Shown: positions 21,749 through 30,234, counted from the first letter of the stretch. The stretch is DNA of 64,000 nt from Caulobacter endophyticus (GCF_029543245.1 NZ_JARQWV010000001.1:248001-312000); one strand, 5' to 3'. Numbers and translations are program-made. The notes: generated by a model from the sequence alone, not told the origin.

Positions 21749-22792
21749 ATGTCGACGCTCACGCTGATCTGGGTCGTCGCCCTGGTGCTGATCGGCGCCG
21801 CGCTGGCCTGGATGACAGCCCTGATCGTCGCCCGCTTCGTCAAGGAAGCTCGCGCGTCCGACCGGGCGGCCGACCGCAAGGTCATCATACAGTCCCTTTC
21901 AGGACTGCTTCGCGGCCAGCCCGACGTAGCCGCGACCCTTTCCCCGTTCGTGCAACGGCCCGAGGTGCTGGCCGAGGCGATCCTGGACTTTCAGGGCCTG
22001 ATCCGCGGCGCCGACCAGGAACGCGCGATGAGCGCACTGAAGGCGCTCGGCCTCGTGGAGGCTCTCGAACAGCGGATCGCTCACGGCTCGCGCGACGAGC
22101 GCCTGACCAGCGTGGAAGCCTTGGCCGCGCTGGGCGGCGAGGAGGTCAGGGCGGCGCTGCGCCGCGCCATCCGAAGCAAAGACCCCAACGTCCGCATGGC
22201 CGCGATCAAGGGGTTGGCTGACGCGGGATCGCCACCCACCCCCTCCCGCCTGCTCGATTATGTCGGCACGGGCGAACTGACGCCGTCGCGGGTCTATGCG
22301 GAAATGATGCGCCAGGCGGTGGCGGCGGCGCCGGCCGACGGCCTTCTGGCGCTGCAGAGGCAGGACCTTGACCCGCTGATGCGTGGCATCGTGCTGGACG
22401 CGCTCGGGCGCTCGGGATCCTACGAGGCTGTGCCGGCCCTGGCCGCCGCCGCGGCCGATCCCGACCCGAACGTTCGCACCGCCGCCGTGCGCGGCCTTGG
22501 CCGCCTGCAACACCCGGCCGCCGCGCCGCCCCTGGCGGCCGCGCTGAGCGATCCGGCCTGGACCGTCCGCTCAGCCGGCGCCGAGGCCGTCGGTGCGGCG
22601 GGACTGGCTCGCCTCGCGCCCCAGGTCGCAGCCCTTCTGGACGATCCGGAATGGTGGGTGCGCTTTCGGGCTGGCGACGCGCTGCGGCGGCTGGGCCGAC
22701 CGGGGCTGAACCACCTGGAGACCGTGGCCGCCGACGATACGCGGCCCGTCGCCCAGCGGGCGGCCGAACGGGCCCTGGCCGAAGGAGGCTGA
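21749..22792 (+). CDS. Membrane-anchored HEAT-repeat protein
   Basis: A 347-residue protein with one N-terminal membrane helix (about 5-29) followed by a soluble domain of six or so HEAT/PBS-lyase-type repeats (for example SVEALAALGGEEVRAALR, VRMAAIKGLADAG, VRTAAVRGLGRLQ, VRSAGAEAVGAAG, VRFRAGDALRRLG). HEAT arrays are protein-protein scaffolds. The gene begins immediately after the stop of the barrel gene and ends 3 bases before the glycosyltransferase, so it is an integral part of the operon and may link the inner-membrane synthase to the periplasmic TPR part of the barrel protein. The side of the membrane on which the HEAT domain lies cannot be told with certainty. Confidence 0.87.
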   Translation: MSTLTLIWVVALVLIGAALAWMTALIVARFVKEARASDRAADRKVIIQSLSGLLRGQPDVAATLSPFVQRPEVLAEAILDFQGLIRGADQERAMSALKALGLVEALEQRIAHGSRDERLTSVEALAALGGEEVRAALRRAIRSKDPNVRMAAIKGLADAGSPPTPSRLLDYVGTGELTPSRVYAEMMRQAVAAAPADGLLALQRQDLDPLMRGIVLDALGRSGSYEAVPALAAAAADPDPNVRTAAVRGLGRLQHPAAAPPLAAALSDPAWTVRSAGAEAVGAAGLARLAPQVAALLDDPEWWVRFRAGDALRRLGRPGLNHLETVAADDTRPVAQRAAERALAEGG

Positions 22793-22795
22793 GCC

Positions 22796-24226
22796 ATGCC
22801 TGACCTTCAATTCCTAGCCCTCGGCGCCGTCCGCTTCGCAGAGACCATAGCCTGGGCCGTAATCGCAACCGGGCTCGCCCAGAACGCGCTCTATCTCTAT
22901 CAGCTGATCCTGGCGGCCAGGGCGTTGTCGCAGGCTCCGCCCGTCAACCAGGCCGCCCTGTTGTGGCGCCGCTACGCCGAGGCCGCGCCGCCGATCACCC
23001 TGATGGCTCCGGCCTACAACGAGGCCCTGACCATCGTCGAAAGTGTCAGGTCTCTGCTGGCCCTTCAGTACCCGCACTTCGAGGTCGTGGTGGTCAACGA
23101 CGGCTCGAAGGACGAGACGCTGCAGGTCCTGATCGACGCCTTCGAACTGCATCCGGTCGAACGACATTACGACCTGGCCGCGGCCTGCCAGCCGATCCGG
23201 GGGCTCTATGCGGCCGCCAACCAGCCGCGCCTCCTTGTGGTCGACAAGGAAAACGGCGGCAAGGCGGACGCCCTCAACGCGGCAATTAACCTGTCGCGCT
23301 CGCCCATCGTCTGCTCGATGGACGCCGACAGCCTCCTGGAGGTCGACGCCCTGCTGCGCGCGGTGGCGCCCTTCGTGGAGGATCCCGAGCGCACGGTGGC
23401 CGTGGGCGGCACGATCCGCATCGCCAATGGCTGCAAGATCTCGTTCGGGCGAGTGGTCGAGGTCGGGGTTCCGAAGAACATGCTCGCGCGCCTGCAGACC
23501 ATCGAATACCTGCGCGCCTTCCTGATGGCCCGGCTGGCCTGGAGCCGGATCTCGGCCCTGACCATCATCTCCGGCGCCTTCGGCCTGTTCCGGCGACAGG
23601 CGGTGCTGGACGTCGGCGGCTACAGCCACGGCACGGTCGGCGAGGACATGGAGCTGGTGGTCAAGCTGCACAAGCACTACCGGCGCCTGCGCAAACCCTA
23701 TCGGATCGCCTTCACGCCCGAGCCTGTCTGCTGGACCGAAGCGCCAGAGACGATGGCCGTGCTTTCGCGACAGCGGGCCCGCTGGCATCGCGGCGCACTG
23801 GAGACCTTCTTCCGGCATCGCGACATGATCCTGAACCCGCGCTACGGCCGCATCGGCGTGGTCGGATTCGGACATATCCTGGTGGTCGACGTACTGGGAC
23901 CGATCATCGAGATCTTCGGCTACGTGCTGATCCCGGCCTTCTGGCTGCTGGGCGTGCTCGACATCGAATACCTCTGGGCCCTGCTGGCGGTGACCTTCGG
24001 GTTCGGCATCGTCATCAGCGTCGGCGCGCTGGCGTTGGAGGAAACCGAGCTTCGCCGGTTTCCCGACGCCCGCAGCCTGGCCGTGCTGATGGGCGCGGCG
24101 ATCCTCGAGAACTTCGGCTATCGCCAGATCAACAACTTCTGGCGGTTGCGCGGCACGTGGCAGTTCCTGACCGGCGCCCAAGGCTGGGGCAAGATGACCC
24201 GCAAGGGGTTCTCGTCCCAGCCCTGA
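22796..24226 (+). CDS. Processive membrane glycosyltransferase, family 2
   Basis: A 476-residue BcsA/PgaC/NfrB-like synthase. One or two N-terminal helices (about 12-42) precede a cytoplasmic GT-A domain with all processive-synthase signatures: D102 in VVNDGSKD, the DxD pair D176/D178 in SMDADS, the acid cluster E283-D284 in VGEDMEL, and QxxRW at 326-330 (QRARW). Three or more helices (about 355-440) form the translocation channel. A strong GGAGG precedes the ATG. No PilZ domain is present, so c-di-GMP control, if any, would act elsewhere. Polymerises a nucleotide-sugar-derived glycan of unknown identity, presumably exported through the YaiO-like barrel. Confidence 0.9.
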   Translation: MPDLQFLALGAVRFAETIAWAVIATGLAQNALYLYQLILAARALSQAPPVNQAALLWRRYAEAAPPITLMAPAYNEALTIVESVRSLLALQYPHFEVVVVNDGSKDETLQVLIDAFELHPVERHYDLAAACQPIRGLYAAANQPRLLVVDKENGGKADALNAAINLSRSPIVCSMDADSLLEVDALLRAVAPFVEDPERTVAVGGTIRIANGCKISFGRVVEVGVPKNMLARLQTIEYLRAFLMARLAWSRISALTIISGAFGLFRRQAVLDVGGYSHGTVGEDMELVVKLHKHYRRLRKPYRIAFTPEPVCWTEAPETMAVLSRQRARWHRGALETFFRHRDMILNPRYGRIGVVGFGHILVVDVLGPIIEIFGYVLIPAFWLLGVLDIEYLWALLAVTFGFGIVISVGALALEETELRRFPDARSLAVLMGAAILENFGYRQINNFWRLRGTWQFLTGAQGWGKMTRKGFSSQP

Positions 24227-24245
24227 GGCCCGGGCTTTCCAAAGC

Positions 24246-24989
24246 CTAGATGTCGCCGCCGACGTTGGGGGCGACGCCCGGGGCGCGGGCGACGTGGATG
24301 CCGCACTCGGTCTTGTCCTGGCCCTGCCAACGGCCGGCGCGGACATCGGCGTTGGGATCGTCGACCGGCCTGGTGCACGGCCAGCAGCCCAGCGACGGGA
24401 AGCCCTGCGCGACCAGCGGGTGGGCGGGCAGTTGGTGCTCGGCCGCGTAGGCGTCGAGCTCGGCCTTGCTCCAGTTGGCCAGCGGGTTGAACTTGATCTG
24501 GCCGCCGGCCTCTTCGACCACAGCCAGGCGCAGGCGATCGCCGCCGTGGAAGCGCTTGCGGCCGGTCACCCAGCCTTCGAAGCCTTCCAGCGCGCGGTCC
24601 AGCGGCAGCACCTTGCGGATGTTGCAGCAGGCGTCGGTGTCAGTGCGCCAGAGATCCGACTTCGGGTCCTGCACCGCCAGATCGGCGAAGGCCGGTCGCA
24701 GATCGCGCACATCGGTCAGGCCCAGGCTCGCGGCCAGGCTCTTGCGATAGTCCAGCGTCTGGCCAAACAGCATGCCGGTATCCAGGAACAGCACCGGAAT
24801 ATTGGGCGAGACCTGCGAGGCCAGGTGCAACAGCACCGCCGATTCCGCGCCGAACGAGCTGACCAGGGCCAGCTTGTCGCCGAAGGTCTCGTAGGCCTTG
24901 CGCAGGACGGTCAGCGGATGGGCGTCGCGCAGTTCGGCGTCCAGCCGCGCCGCCAGGGTCGGCGCGGCGTCGGTCTGGTCATAGGCCAT
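24246..24989 (-). CDS. cysH: Assimilatory adenylylsulfate (APS) reductase
   Basis: A 247-residue enzyme reducing APS to sulfite with thioredoxin. The PP-loop is SSFGAES (44-50). The cysteine pairs C121-C122 (ACCNIRKV) and C202/C205 (GCWPCTRPV) bind a [4Fe-4S] cluster, marking it as an APS rather than a PAPS reductase, and C229 (KTECGIH) is the catalytic thiol. It is the last gene of the sulfur operon, its start overlapping the DUF934 stop by one base, and it converges on the glycosyltransferase gene with a 19-base gap. Confidence 0.95.
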   Translation of the reverse strand: MAYDQTDAAPTLAARLDAELRDAHPLTVLRKAYETFGDKLALVSSFGAESAVLLHLASQVSPNIPVLFLDTGMLFGQTLDYRKSLAASLGLTDVRDLRPAFADLAVQDPKSDLWRTDTDACCNIRKVLPLDRALEGFEGWVTGRKRFHGGDRLRLAVVEEAGGQIKFNPLANWSKAELDAYAAEHQLPAHPLVAQGFPSLGCWPCTRPVDDPNADVRAGRWQGQDKTECGIHVARAPGVAPNVGGDI

Positions 24990-25525
24990 CAGAGCGCGCC
25001 TTCCTTGGCTTGAGCCGTTTGCTGAGCCCGTTCATCCGCCGCGATCGGACGCGCGTCGACGGCCCGCTGATAGACGTGGCGGAAGCGGTTTGCGGCCTTG
25101 GTCCAGGCCTCCGGCGTGGCGCCGTCATTGGGCTCGAACGCGTCGAAGCCGCAGCGGACCATGAAGCCGGCCTGCTCCTGAAGCACGTCGCCCACGGCGC
25201 GGATCTCGCCCTCGTACTTGAAGCGCTCGCGCAGCAGGCGGGCCGAGGTGTAGGCGCGACCGTCGCGGTACTTCGGAAAGGCCAGGGCGACGACCGACAG
25301 GCGCGGCAGGTCGTAGGCCAGGGCCTCAACCTCCTCGGCCGGTTCGATGCGCACGCCGACGCGGCGGCTGTTGGACGACAGCAGAGCGTCGCCCTCGGCC
25401 TGGAAACGGCTCAACGACAGGATGACGTCGCCGGCTTCCGGAATGGCGTCCTCGTCGGCGACGTGAACGAAGGTGTTTTCAGCCCATTGGGCCTGCTCGC
25501 CGGCGAGCTTAATCAGCTTGGGCAT
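24989..25525 (-). CDS. DUF934 family sulfur-assimilation protein
   Basis: A 178-residue DUF934 protein, conserved in alphaproteobacterial cysI-cysH operons and often annotated as an oxidoreductase-associated protein. Recognisable parts are the LSRFQAEGDALL segment, RLSVVALAFPKYRDGRAYT and FKYEGEIRAVGDV. No cofactor motif is visible. Genetic placement between the sulfite reductase (17-base overlap) and APS reductase (1-base overlap) argues for a direct role in sulfate reduction, possibly electron delivery or assembly, since no CysJ flavoprotein is encoded nearby. Confidence 0.92.
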   Translation of the reverse strand: MPKLIKLAGEQAQWAENTFVHVADEDAIPEAGDVILSLSRFQAEGDALLSSNSRRVGVRIEPAEEVEALAYDLPRLSVVALAFPKYRDGRAYTSARLLRERFKYEGEIRAVGDVLQEQAGFMVRCGFDAFEPNDGATPEAWTKAANRFRHVYQRAVDARPIAADERAQQTAQAKEGAL

Positions 25526-27167
25526 AGACCGCTTCCTTGAAGGGCTCGAGGCCGACGCGGCGATAGGTGTCGAGGAAGCGCTCCTCGCCCTGGCGCGCGG
25601 CCAGATAGGTGTCGACCAGGGTGTCGATGGCGGGTGCGACCCGATCGGCCGACAGGGCCGGACCGAGGATCTTGCCGATCGAGGCGTCCTCCGCGCCCGA
25701 GCCGCCGAGCGAGAGCTGGTAGAACTCCTCGCCCTTCTTATCGACGCCCAGGATGCCGATGTGGGCCACGTGGTGGTGCCCGCAGGCGTTGATGCAGCCG
25801 CTGATCTTGATCTTCAGCTCGCCGATCGTCTCGGCCCGGTCGGGGTCGGCGAAGGTCTTGGCGATGTCCTGGGCGATCGGGATCGCGCGCGCATTTGCAA
25901 GCGCGCAGTAGTCGAGGCCCGGGCAGGCGATGATGTCGCTGATCAGGTCGATATTGGCCGTGGCCAGGCCCGCGGCCTCCAGCGCCGCGTGAACGGCGGG
26001 CAGGTCGTCGAGCTTCACGTGCGGCAGCACCAAGTTCTGGGCGTGGGTCACGCGCAGGTCGTCCAGGCTGTAGCGCTCGGCCAGATCGGCCACGACGTCG
26101 AGCTGGTCGGCGGTGGCGTCGCCCGGCGTCTGACCGACGGCCTTCAGCGACACCTCGACGATGGCGTAGCCCGGCTTCTTGTGGGCCTTGACGTTGTTGC
26201 GCGCGAAGCGGGCCAGCGACGGGCTGGCGGCCTTGGCGGCCTCGAAGGCTTCCGAATGGGCCGGCAGGGTCTCGAACGGGGTCTGGGCGAAGGCGCCGCG
26301 GATGCGGGCCAGCTCCAGGTCACCCAGGTCGGCGCGGCCTTGATCGATCTTGGCCCACTCTTCCTCGACCTGACGGCCGAATTCCTCGGCGCCGAGGGCG
26401 GCGACCAGGATCTTGATGCGGGCCTTGTAGATGTTGTCGCGGCGGCCGTGGCGGTTGTAGACGCGCAGCACGGCTTCCAGATAGCTCAGCAGGCTCGACG
26501 CCGGCAGGTGGTGCTTGATGGTCGGGCCGACATAGGGCGTGCGCCCCTGCCCGCCCCCGACGATCACCTCGAAGCCCAGCGAGCCGTCACGGGCCCGGCG
26601 CAGGATCAGGCCGATGTCGTGCACCTTCACCGCCGCGCGGTCGGTCAGGGCGCCGGTGATGGCGATCTTGAACTTGCGCGGCAGGTACGAGAATTCCGGG
26701 TGCAGGGTCGACCACTGGCGGATCACCTCCGACCACACGCGCGGGTCGTCGATCTCCTCGGCGGTGGCTCCGGCATAGGGATCGGCCGTGGTGTTGCGGA
26801 TGCAGTTGCCGCTGGTCTGGATGGCGTGCAGGTCGACCTCGGCCAGGGCGTCGAGGATATCCGGCGCGTCCTTCAACTTGATCCAGTTGAACTGGATGTT
26901 CTGACGCGTGGTCATGTGCCCGTAGCCCTTGTCGTAGGTGCGGGCGACCCAGGCCAGGCGGCGGGCCTGGCGGGAATTGAGCGAGCCGTAGGGGATGGCG
27001 ACGCGCAGCATGTAGGCGTGGAGCTGCAGGTAGAGGCCGTTCATCAGCCGCAGCGGCTTGAACTGGTCCTCGGTCAGCTCGCCGGCCAGGCGGCGCGTGA
27101 CCTGATGGCGGAACTCGTTGGAGCGGTCCGTCAGGAACTCGCGATCGATGACGTCGTACTGATACAT
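25509..27167 (-). CDS. cysI: Ferredoxin-type sulfite reductase (siroheme, [4Fe-4S])
   Basis: A 552-residue nitrite/sulfite reductase hemoprotein that reduces sulfite to sulfide. Cluster ligands are C415 and C421 (ACPGLDYC) and C458 and C462 (SGCINACGHHH), the last also bridging siroheme. Arginine-rich substrate-site segments are visible (GYGHMTTRQNIQ; IRNTTADPYAG). The context with cobA (siroheme branch) and cysH supports sulfite rather than nitrite. I chose ATG 27167 because it gives the conserved MYQYD start; a much longer open frame upstream is a shadow of the DUF2849 gene. Confidence 0.94.
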   Translation of the reverse strand: MYQYDVIDREFLTDRSNEFRHQVTRRLAGELTEDQFKPLRLMNGLYLQLHAYMLRVAIPYGSLNSRQARRLAWVARTYDKGYGHMTTRQNIQFNWIKLKDAPDILDALAEVDLHAIQTSGNCIRNTTADPYAGATAEEIDDPRVWSEVIRQWSTLHPEFSYLPRKFKIAITGALTDRAAVKVHDIGLILRRARDGSLGFEVIVGGGQGRTPYVGPTIKHHLPASSLLSYLEAVLRVYNRHGRRDNIYKARIKILVAALGAEEFGRQVEEEWAKIDQGRADLGDLELARIRGAFAQTPFETLPAHSEAFEAAKAASPSLARFARNNVKAHKKPGYAIVEVSLKAVGQTPGDATADQLDVVADLAERYSLDDLRVTHAQNLVLPHVKLDDLPAVHAALEAAGLATANIDLISDIIACPGLDYCALANARAIPIAQDIAKTFADPDRAETIGELKIKISGCINACGHHHVAHIGILGVDKKGEEFYQLSLGGSGAEDASIGKILGPALSADRVAPAIDTLVDTYLAARQGEERFLDTYRRVGLEPFKEAVYAQAD

Positions 27168-27175
27168 GGCTCGGC

Positions 27176-27544
27176 CTACTTGCGGCGGATCAGGTCGACA
27201 CGGCCCGTCGAGCGGGCGGCGCCGGAAGCGTGACGGATGGCCTCGACGACGGCGCCGCCTTCGGCTTGCTTGCCGTGCAGAAGCTCGTTGGTCGGGCCCA
27301 GGGCGCGGATGCGCTCGCGGTAGCTGACCGGGGCGAGACCCAGACCTTCGACGGTGATCAGGTCGATCGGATAGGGATCGACGATCACGGTCGGCGCGGC
27401 CTTGCCGGCGGCGACGGCGGCCTCGACGGCTTCGCCTTGCGCGTCGTCGAACAGCTGGGCGTCGCCGAAGCCGTCCACCCACGCGCCCTCCTTCCAGAAG
27501 ACGACCTCCCCGTCGATCAGGCGATTGGCGGTCACGGCTTTCAT
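27176..27544 (-). CDS. DUF2849 family protein
   Basis: A 122-residue small protein of the DUF2849 family, typical of alphaproteobacterial sulfite-reductase operons. It starts KAVTANRLIDGEVVFW and contains VIVDPYPIDLITVEG and the closing R-VDLIRRK. Its start overlaps the cobA stop by four bases and it ends 8 bases before cysI. No catalytic motif is visible; a structural or regulatory role in sulfite reduction is inferred from conserved position only. Confidence 0.9.
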   Translation of the reverse strand: MKAVTANRLIDGEVVFWKEGAWVDGFGDAQLFDDAQGEAVEAAVAAGKAAPTVIVDPYPIDLITVEGLGLAPVSYRERIRALGPTNELLHGKQAEGGAVVEAIRHASGAARSTGRVDLIRRK

Positions 27545-28395
27545 TGGCCCGAACTCATATGCTGCGCAGTGAAGGAGACCTCATCCTTGGTAAGGTTGAG
27601 GTCTCCTGAAATTCCAATCTCGGCCATGGCCATGGCCTCGCCGACCATCAGCAGCGCCGGGCCCTTCAGACCCTCGGCGGCGGTCGCCAGACCGGCCAGG
27701 GTGGTGAGGATGCGGCGCTCGTCGGCGCGGCTGGCGTTCTCGACGATCAGGGCCGGCGTCGCCCCTGCCCGGCCGGCGGCGGTCAGGCGGTCGGCGATGA
27801 AGCCTGCGGTCGAGACGCCCATATAGACGACGACGGTCTGGTTGCGACGCGCCAGGGCGGTCCAGTCCAGGTCGGGCTCGCCGTGGGCGGCGTGGCCGGT
27901 GACGAAGGTGACGGCCTGGGCGCTGCCGCGATGGGTCAGGGGCGCGCCAGCGCCGGCGCTGGCGGCCAGGGCGGCGGTGACGCCGGGAACCACGGTGCAG
28001 TCGATCCCCGCCTCTCGGCAGGCCGAAAGCTCCTCGCCGCCGCGACCGAACAGGAAGGGATCGCCGCCTTTCAGGCGCACGACCTCCAGACCCTCGCGGG
28101 CCAGGGCGACCAGCAACTGGTTGATGTCGTCCTGCGGCAGGGTGTGGCGCGACTTGCGCTTGGCGACGTCGATGCGGCGAGCCTGGGGCGCCAGATCGAG
28201 GATCTCGGCCGAGACCAGCCCGTCGTGCACCAGCACGTCGGCGGCCTGCAGGGCCTTCAGCGCCTTGATCGTCAGCAGGTCGGGGTCACCGGGACCGGCG
28301 CCGACCAGCGTCACCCGACCCAGGGCGCGTTCGCCCTCGCCGCCCCGAAGCGCGACGAGACGAGGTGCAGCCTTACGATCAGAGGTCGACGCCAT
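27541..28395 (-). CDS. cobA: Uroporphyrinogen-III C-methyltransferase
   Basis: A 284-residue SAM-dependent methylase making precorrin-2, the first committed intermediate of siroheme (and cobalamin). Family motifs are LVGAGPGDPDLLT, RLKGGDPFLFGRGGEE and VVPGVTAALAASA. Only the methylase domain is present (no CysG-type dehydrogenase/ferrochelatase domain). The ATG at 28395 was chosen; the frame stays open far upstream without family similarity. It is the first gene of the cobA-DUF2849-cysI-DUF934-cysH operon, so here it most likely serves siroheme for CysI. Confidence 0.94.
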   Translation of the reverse strand: MASTSDRKAAPRLVALRGGEGERALGRVTLVGAGPGDPDLLTIKALKALQAADVLVHDGLVSAEILDLAPQARRIDVAKRKSRHTLPQDDINQLLVALAREGLEVVRLKGGDPFLFGRGGEELSACREAGIDCTVVPGVTAALAASAGAGAPLTHRGSAQAVTFVTGHAAHGEPDLDWTALARRNQTVVVYMGVSTAGFIADRLTAAGRAGATPALIVENASRADERRILTTLAGLATAAEGLKGPALLMVGEAMAMAEIGISGDLNLTKDEVSFTAQHMSSGQ

Positions 28396-28621
28396 GCGCG
28401 ATCCCAGGTCCTCTATAAGCGTCCGACTGGACGCGCGAAAGCGGCGCGAGCCGCCATGGCCCCGCCGCTGGATCCAAAAGAAATGCGGGACGAACCCTAG
28501 GGTCCGCCCCGCCTCTCGCTCACCGATGAAAAGGGCCAATCCATCAGCGAACGCTTGCAAACTGGTCGCGGGCAGGCCAATTCGCAAACAAGGACTTCTG
28601 CCGGGGCGTTCAGTAAAACTC
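28396..28621. promoter_or_regulatory. Divergent promoter region, sulfur operon and LysR gene
   Basis: A 226-base gap between divergent starts. It must carry the cobA operon promoter and the LysR promoter. GCAAAC is repeated at about 28557 and 28583 near the LysR end with a 20-base offset, which could be a LysR-type site, but no clear -35/-10 is seen. No riboswitch fold was recognised. Confidence 0.35.
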
Positions 28622-29578
28622 ATGGAACGACAGACCGAACGGCGCCGCCTTCCGCCTCTCAACGCCCTGCGGGCTTTCGAGGCCGCGGCCCGCCACCTGA
28701 ACTTCAGCCGCGCCGCCGACGAGCTGTCGGTGACGCCTGGCGCGGTGAGCCAGCAGATCCAGAATCTCGAGGACTATGTCGGCGCGGCCCTGTTCAAGCG
28801 CACGCCCAAGGGCCTGCTGCTGACCGACGCGGCCCAGACCGCCCTGCCCGCCCTGCGCGAGGCTTTCGACCGCTTGGCCGAAGCAGCCAGCCTACTCACC
28901 GCCGCCGTCGACGGCCGCCGCCTGACCCTGACGGCCGCCCCGTCTTTCGCCGCCAAGTGGCTGGTGCCGCGCCTGGGCAAGTTCGAGCAGGCACAGCCGC
29001 AGGTCGACGTCTGGCTGTCGGCCGGCATGGAGGTCGTCGACTTCGCCGCCGGCGAGGTCGACCTGGCCATCCGCTACGGTTCGGGCCGCTATCCCGGCCT
29101 CGAAGTCACCCGCCTGATGAACGAGACCGTGGTGCCGGTCGCCAGCCCCGAGCTTCTGGCCGACAACCCACTGGAATCGCCCGAGGATCTGTCGCGCCAC
29201 ATCCTGCTGCACGACGGCTCGCCGGACGCCGACGATTCGTGCCCGGACTGGGCCATGTGGCTGGCCGCGCGCGGCATCAAGGGCGTCGACGGCGCCCGCG
29301 GCCCGCGCTTCAACCAGTCGAGCCTGGTGATCGAGGCCGCCGCCAACGGCCGCGGCATCGCCCTGGCAAAGCGCACCCTGGCCCAGGCCGACCTTGACGC
29401 CGGCCGCCTGGTGATCCCGTTCGACATCGCGACCTCGGTCGACTTCGCCTATTACGTCGTCCACCCCAAGGCCAAGGGCCGCCTGCCGCAGGTCAAGGCC
29501 TTCGTCGGCTGGCTGAAGGACGAGGCCGCCGCGCACGAAGCCGCCCTGCTGACCATCGACAACGGGGCCGGGATCTAA
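28622..29578 (+). CDS. LysR family regulator, GcvA-like
   Basis: A 318-residue LysR-type regulator: winged helix-turn-helix at about 10-68 (PLNALRAFEAAARHLNFSRAADEL in family position, with VTPGAVSQQIQNLE as recognition helix) and a periplasmic-binding-protein-like effector domain (about 95-295). The PPLNALRAFE start and VDLAIRYGSG segment are characteristic of the GcvA subgroup. The ATG at 28622 is the first one giving the HTH. It is divergent from the sulfur operon, which it may control, but GcvA-like regulators control many unrelated genes, so the target is open. Confidence 0.9.
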   Translation: MERQTERRRLPPLNALRAFEAAARHLNFSRAADELSVTPGAVSQQIQNLEDYVGAALFKRTPKGLLLTDAAQTALPALREAFDRLAEAASLLTAAVDGRRLTLTAAPSFAAKWLVPRLGKFEQAQPQVDVWLSAGMEVVDFAAGEVDLAIRYGSGRYPGLEVTRLMNETVVPVASPELLADNPLESPEDLSRHILLHDGSPDADDSCPDWAMWLAARGIKGVDGARGPRFNQSSLVIEAAANGRGIALAKRTLAQADLDAGRLVIPFDIATSVDFAYYVVHPKAKGRLPQVKAFVGWLKDEAAAHEAALLTIDNGAGI

Positions 29579-29629
29579 GGCCCGGCATCTGGGCTGGAAC
29601 GGCGCAGCCAAACCGGCTTAAAGGGGCGC

Positions 29630-29965
29630 ATGATCAAGACGACTCTTACCGTCGACGAGCGCCTCGCTCCCGCCGACTGCCAGACGATGCCCGACGTCCG
29701 CCAGGGCGTGGATGCTCTGGACCGGGCTCTGGTGGCCCTGCTGACCGAGCGCCAGGGCTACATGGACGCCGCCGCCCGCATCAAGGCCGACCGCTCCAAG
29801 GTGTTCGACCGCGCCCGCATCGAGGACGTGGTCGACAAGGTCAAGGCCGCCGCCCGCGAGGCCGGCCTGTCGGAAGCCATCGCCGAGCCGGTGTGGCGCA
29901 CCCTGATCGACCGCTGCATCGCCTACGAATACGACAGCTGGGACCGGACCAAGGGCGAGGCGTGA
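29630..29965 (+). CDS. Chorismate mutase, AroQ type
   Basis: A 111-residue all-helical AroQ-fold protein catalysing chorismate to prephenate, or in close relatives isochorismate-pyruvate lysis. The helix-1 signature (DVRQGVDALDRALVALLTERQGYMDAAARIK, here shown only in parts: VDALDRALV and LLTERQGYM) and the active-site Arg/Lys/Glu residues are in order; the C-terminal helix has VWRTLIDRCIAYE. It is monofunctional, with no fused prephenate dehydratase. The next gene starts at an overlapping GTG. It is 51 bases downstream of the LysR gene. Confidence 0.9.
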   Translation: MIKTTLTVDERLAPADCQTMPDVRQGVDALDRALVALLTERQGYMDAAARIKADRSKVFDRARIEDVVDKVKAAAREAGLSEAIAEPVWRTLIDRCIAYEYDSWDRTKGEA

Positions 29966-30234
29966 CCAAGGAAGAGATCGACAAGCTCCTGGACGAGATG
30001 GCCGCCGAGGCCGCGGCCAAGGGTGACGACGACCTGCGTCCCGGCCTGATCTATCTGAGCGACCGGCTGTACGGCACGGAGATCCGCACCGAGACCGTGT
30101 CGGCCGTGCGCGGCCAGCGCTATCGCGGGATCCGGGTGTTCGTGTCGCGCGGCTATGACACCAAGGTCATCACCCGCAAGGAAACCGCCGGCCTCGAGGT
30201 CGGCGCGTTCGAGGACCTGACGCCGCTCGCCTAG
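29962..30234 (+). CDS. Small hypothetical protein, GTG start
   Basis: A 90-residue soluble protein with no recognised domain: a helical acidic N-terminus (EEIDKLLDEMAAEAAAK) and a basic beta-rich C-terminal half (YRGIRVFVSRGYDTKVI). The GTG at 29962 overlaps the chorismate mutase TGA as GTGA, indicating translational coupling; upstream in-frame starts lie inside the mutase in another frame. Its TAG stop shares the CTAG tetranucleotide with the convergent S41 peptidase stop. Function unknown. Confidence 0.7.
   Translation: MTKEEIDKLLDEMAAEAAAKGDDDLRPGLIYLSDRLYGTEIRTETVSAVRGQRYRGIRVFVSRGYDTKVITRKETAGLEVGAFEDLTPLA

Noticed and set aside
25509..27167. Nitrite reductase for nitrate assimilation
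   Set aside because: Operon context with cysH, cobA and sulfur-linked DUF genes favours sulfite; no nitrate genes are present.
28456..28500. 14-codon mini-ORF (ATG GCC CCG start) in the cobA-LysR gap, possible leader peptide
   Set aside because: No ribosome-binding site of note, no attenuator hairpin with U-tract behind it, and no amino acid bias toward Cys or Met; not supported.
28396..28621. Cobalamin or SAM riboswitch upstream of cobA
   Set aside because: I could not find a conserved core or a plausible paired fold in the 226-base gap.
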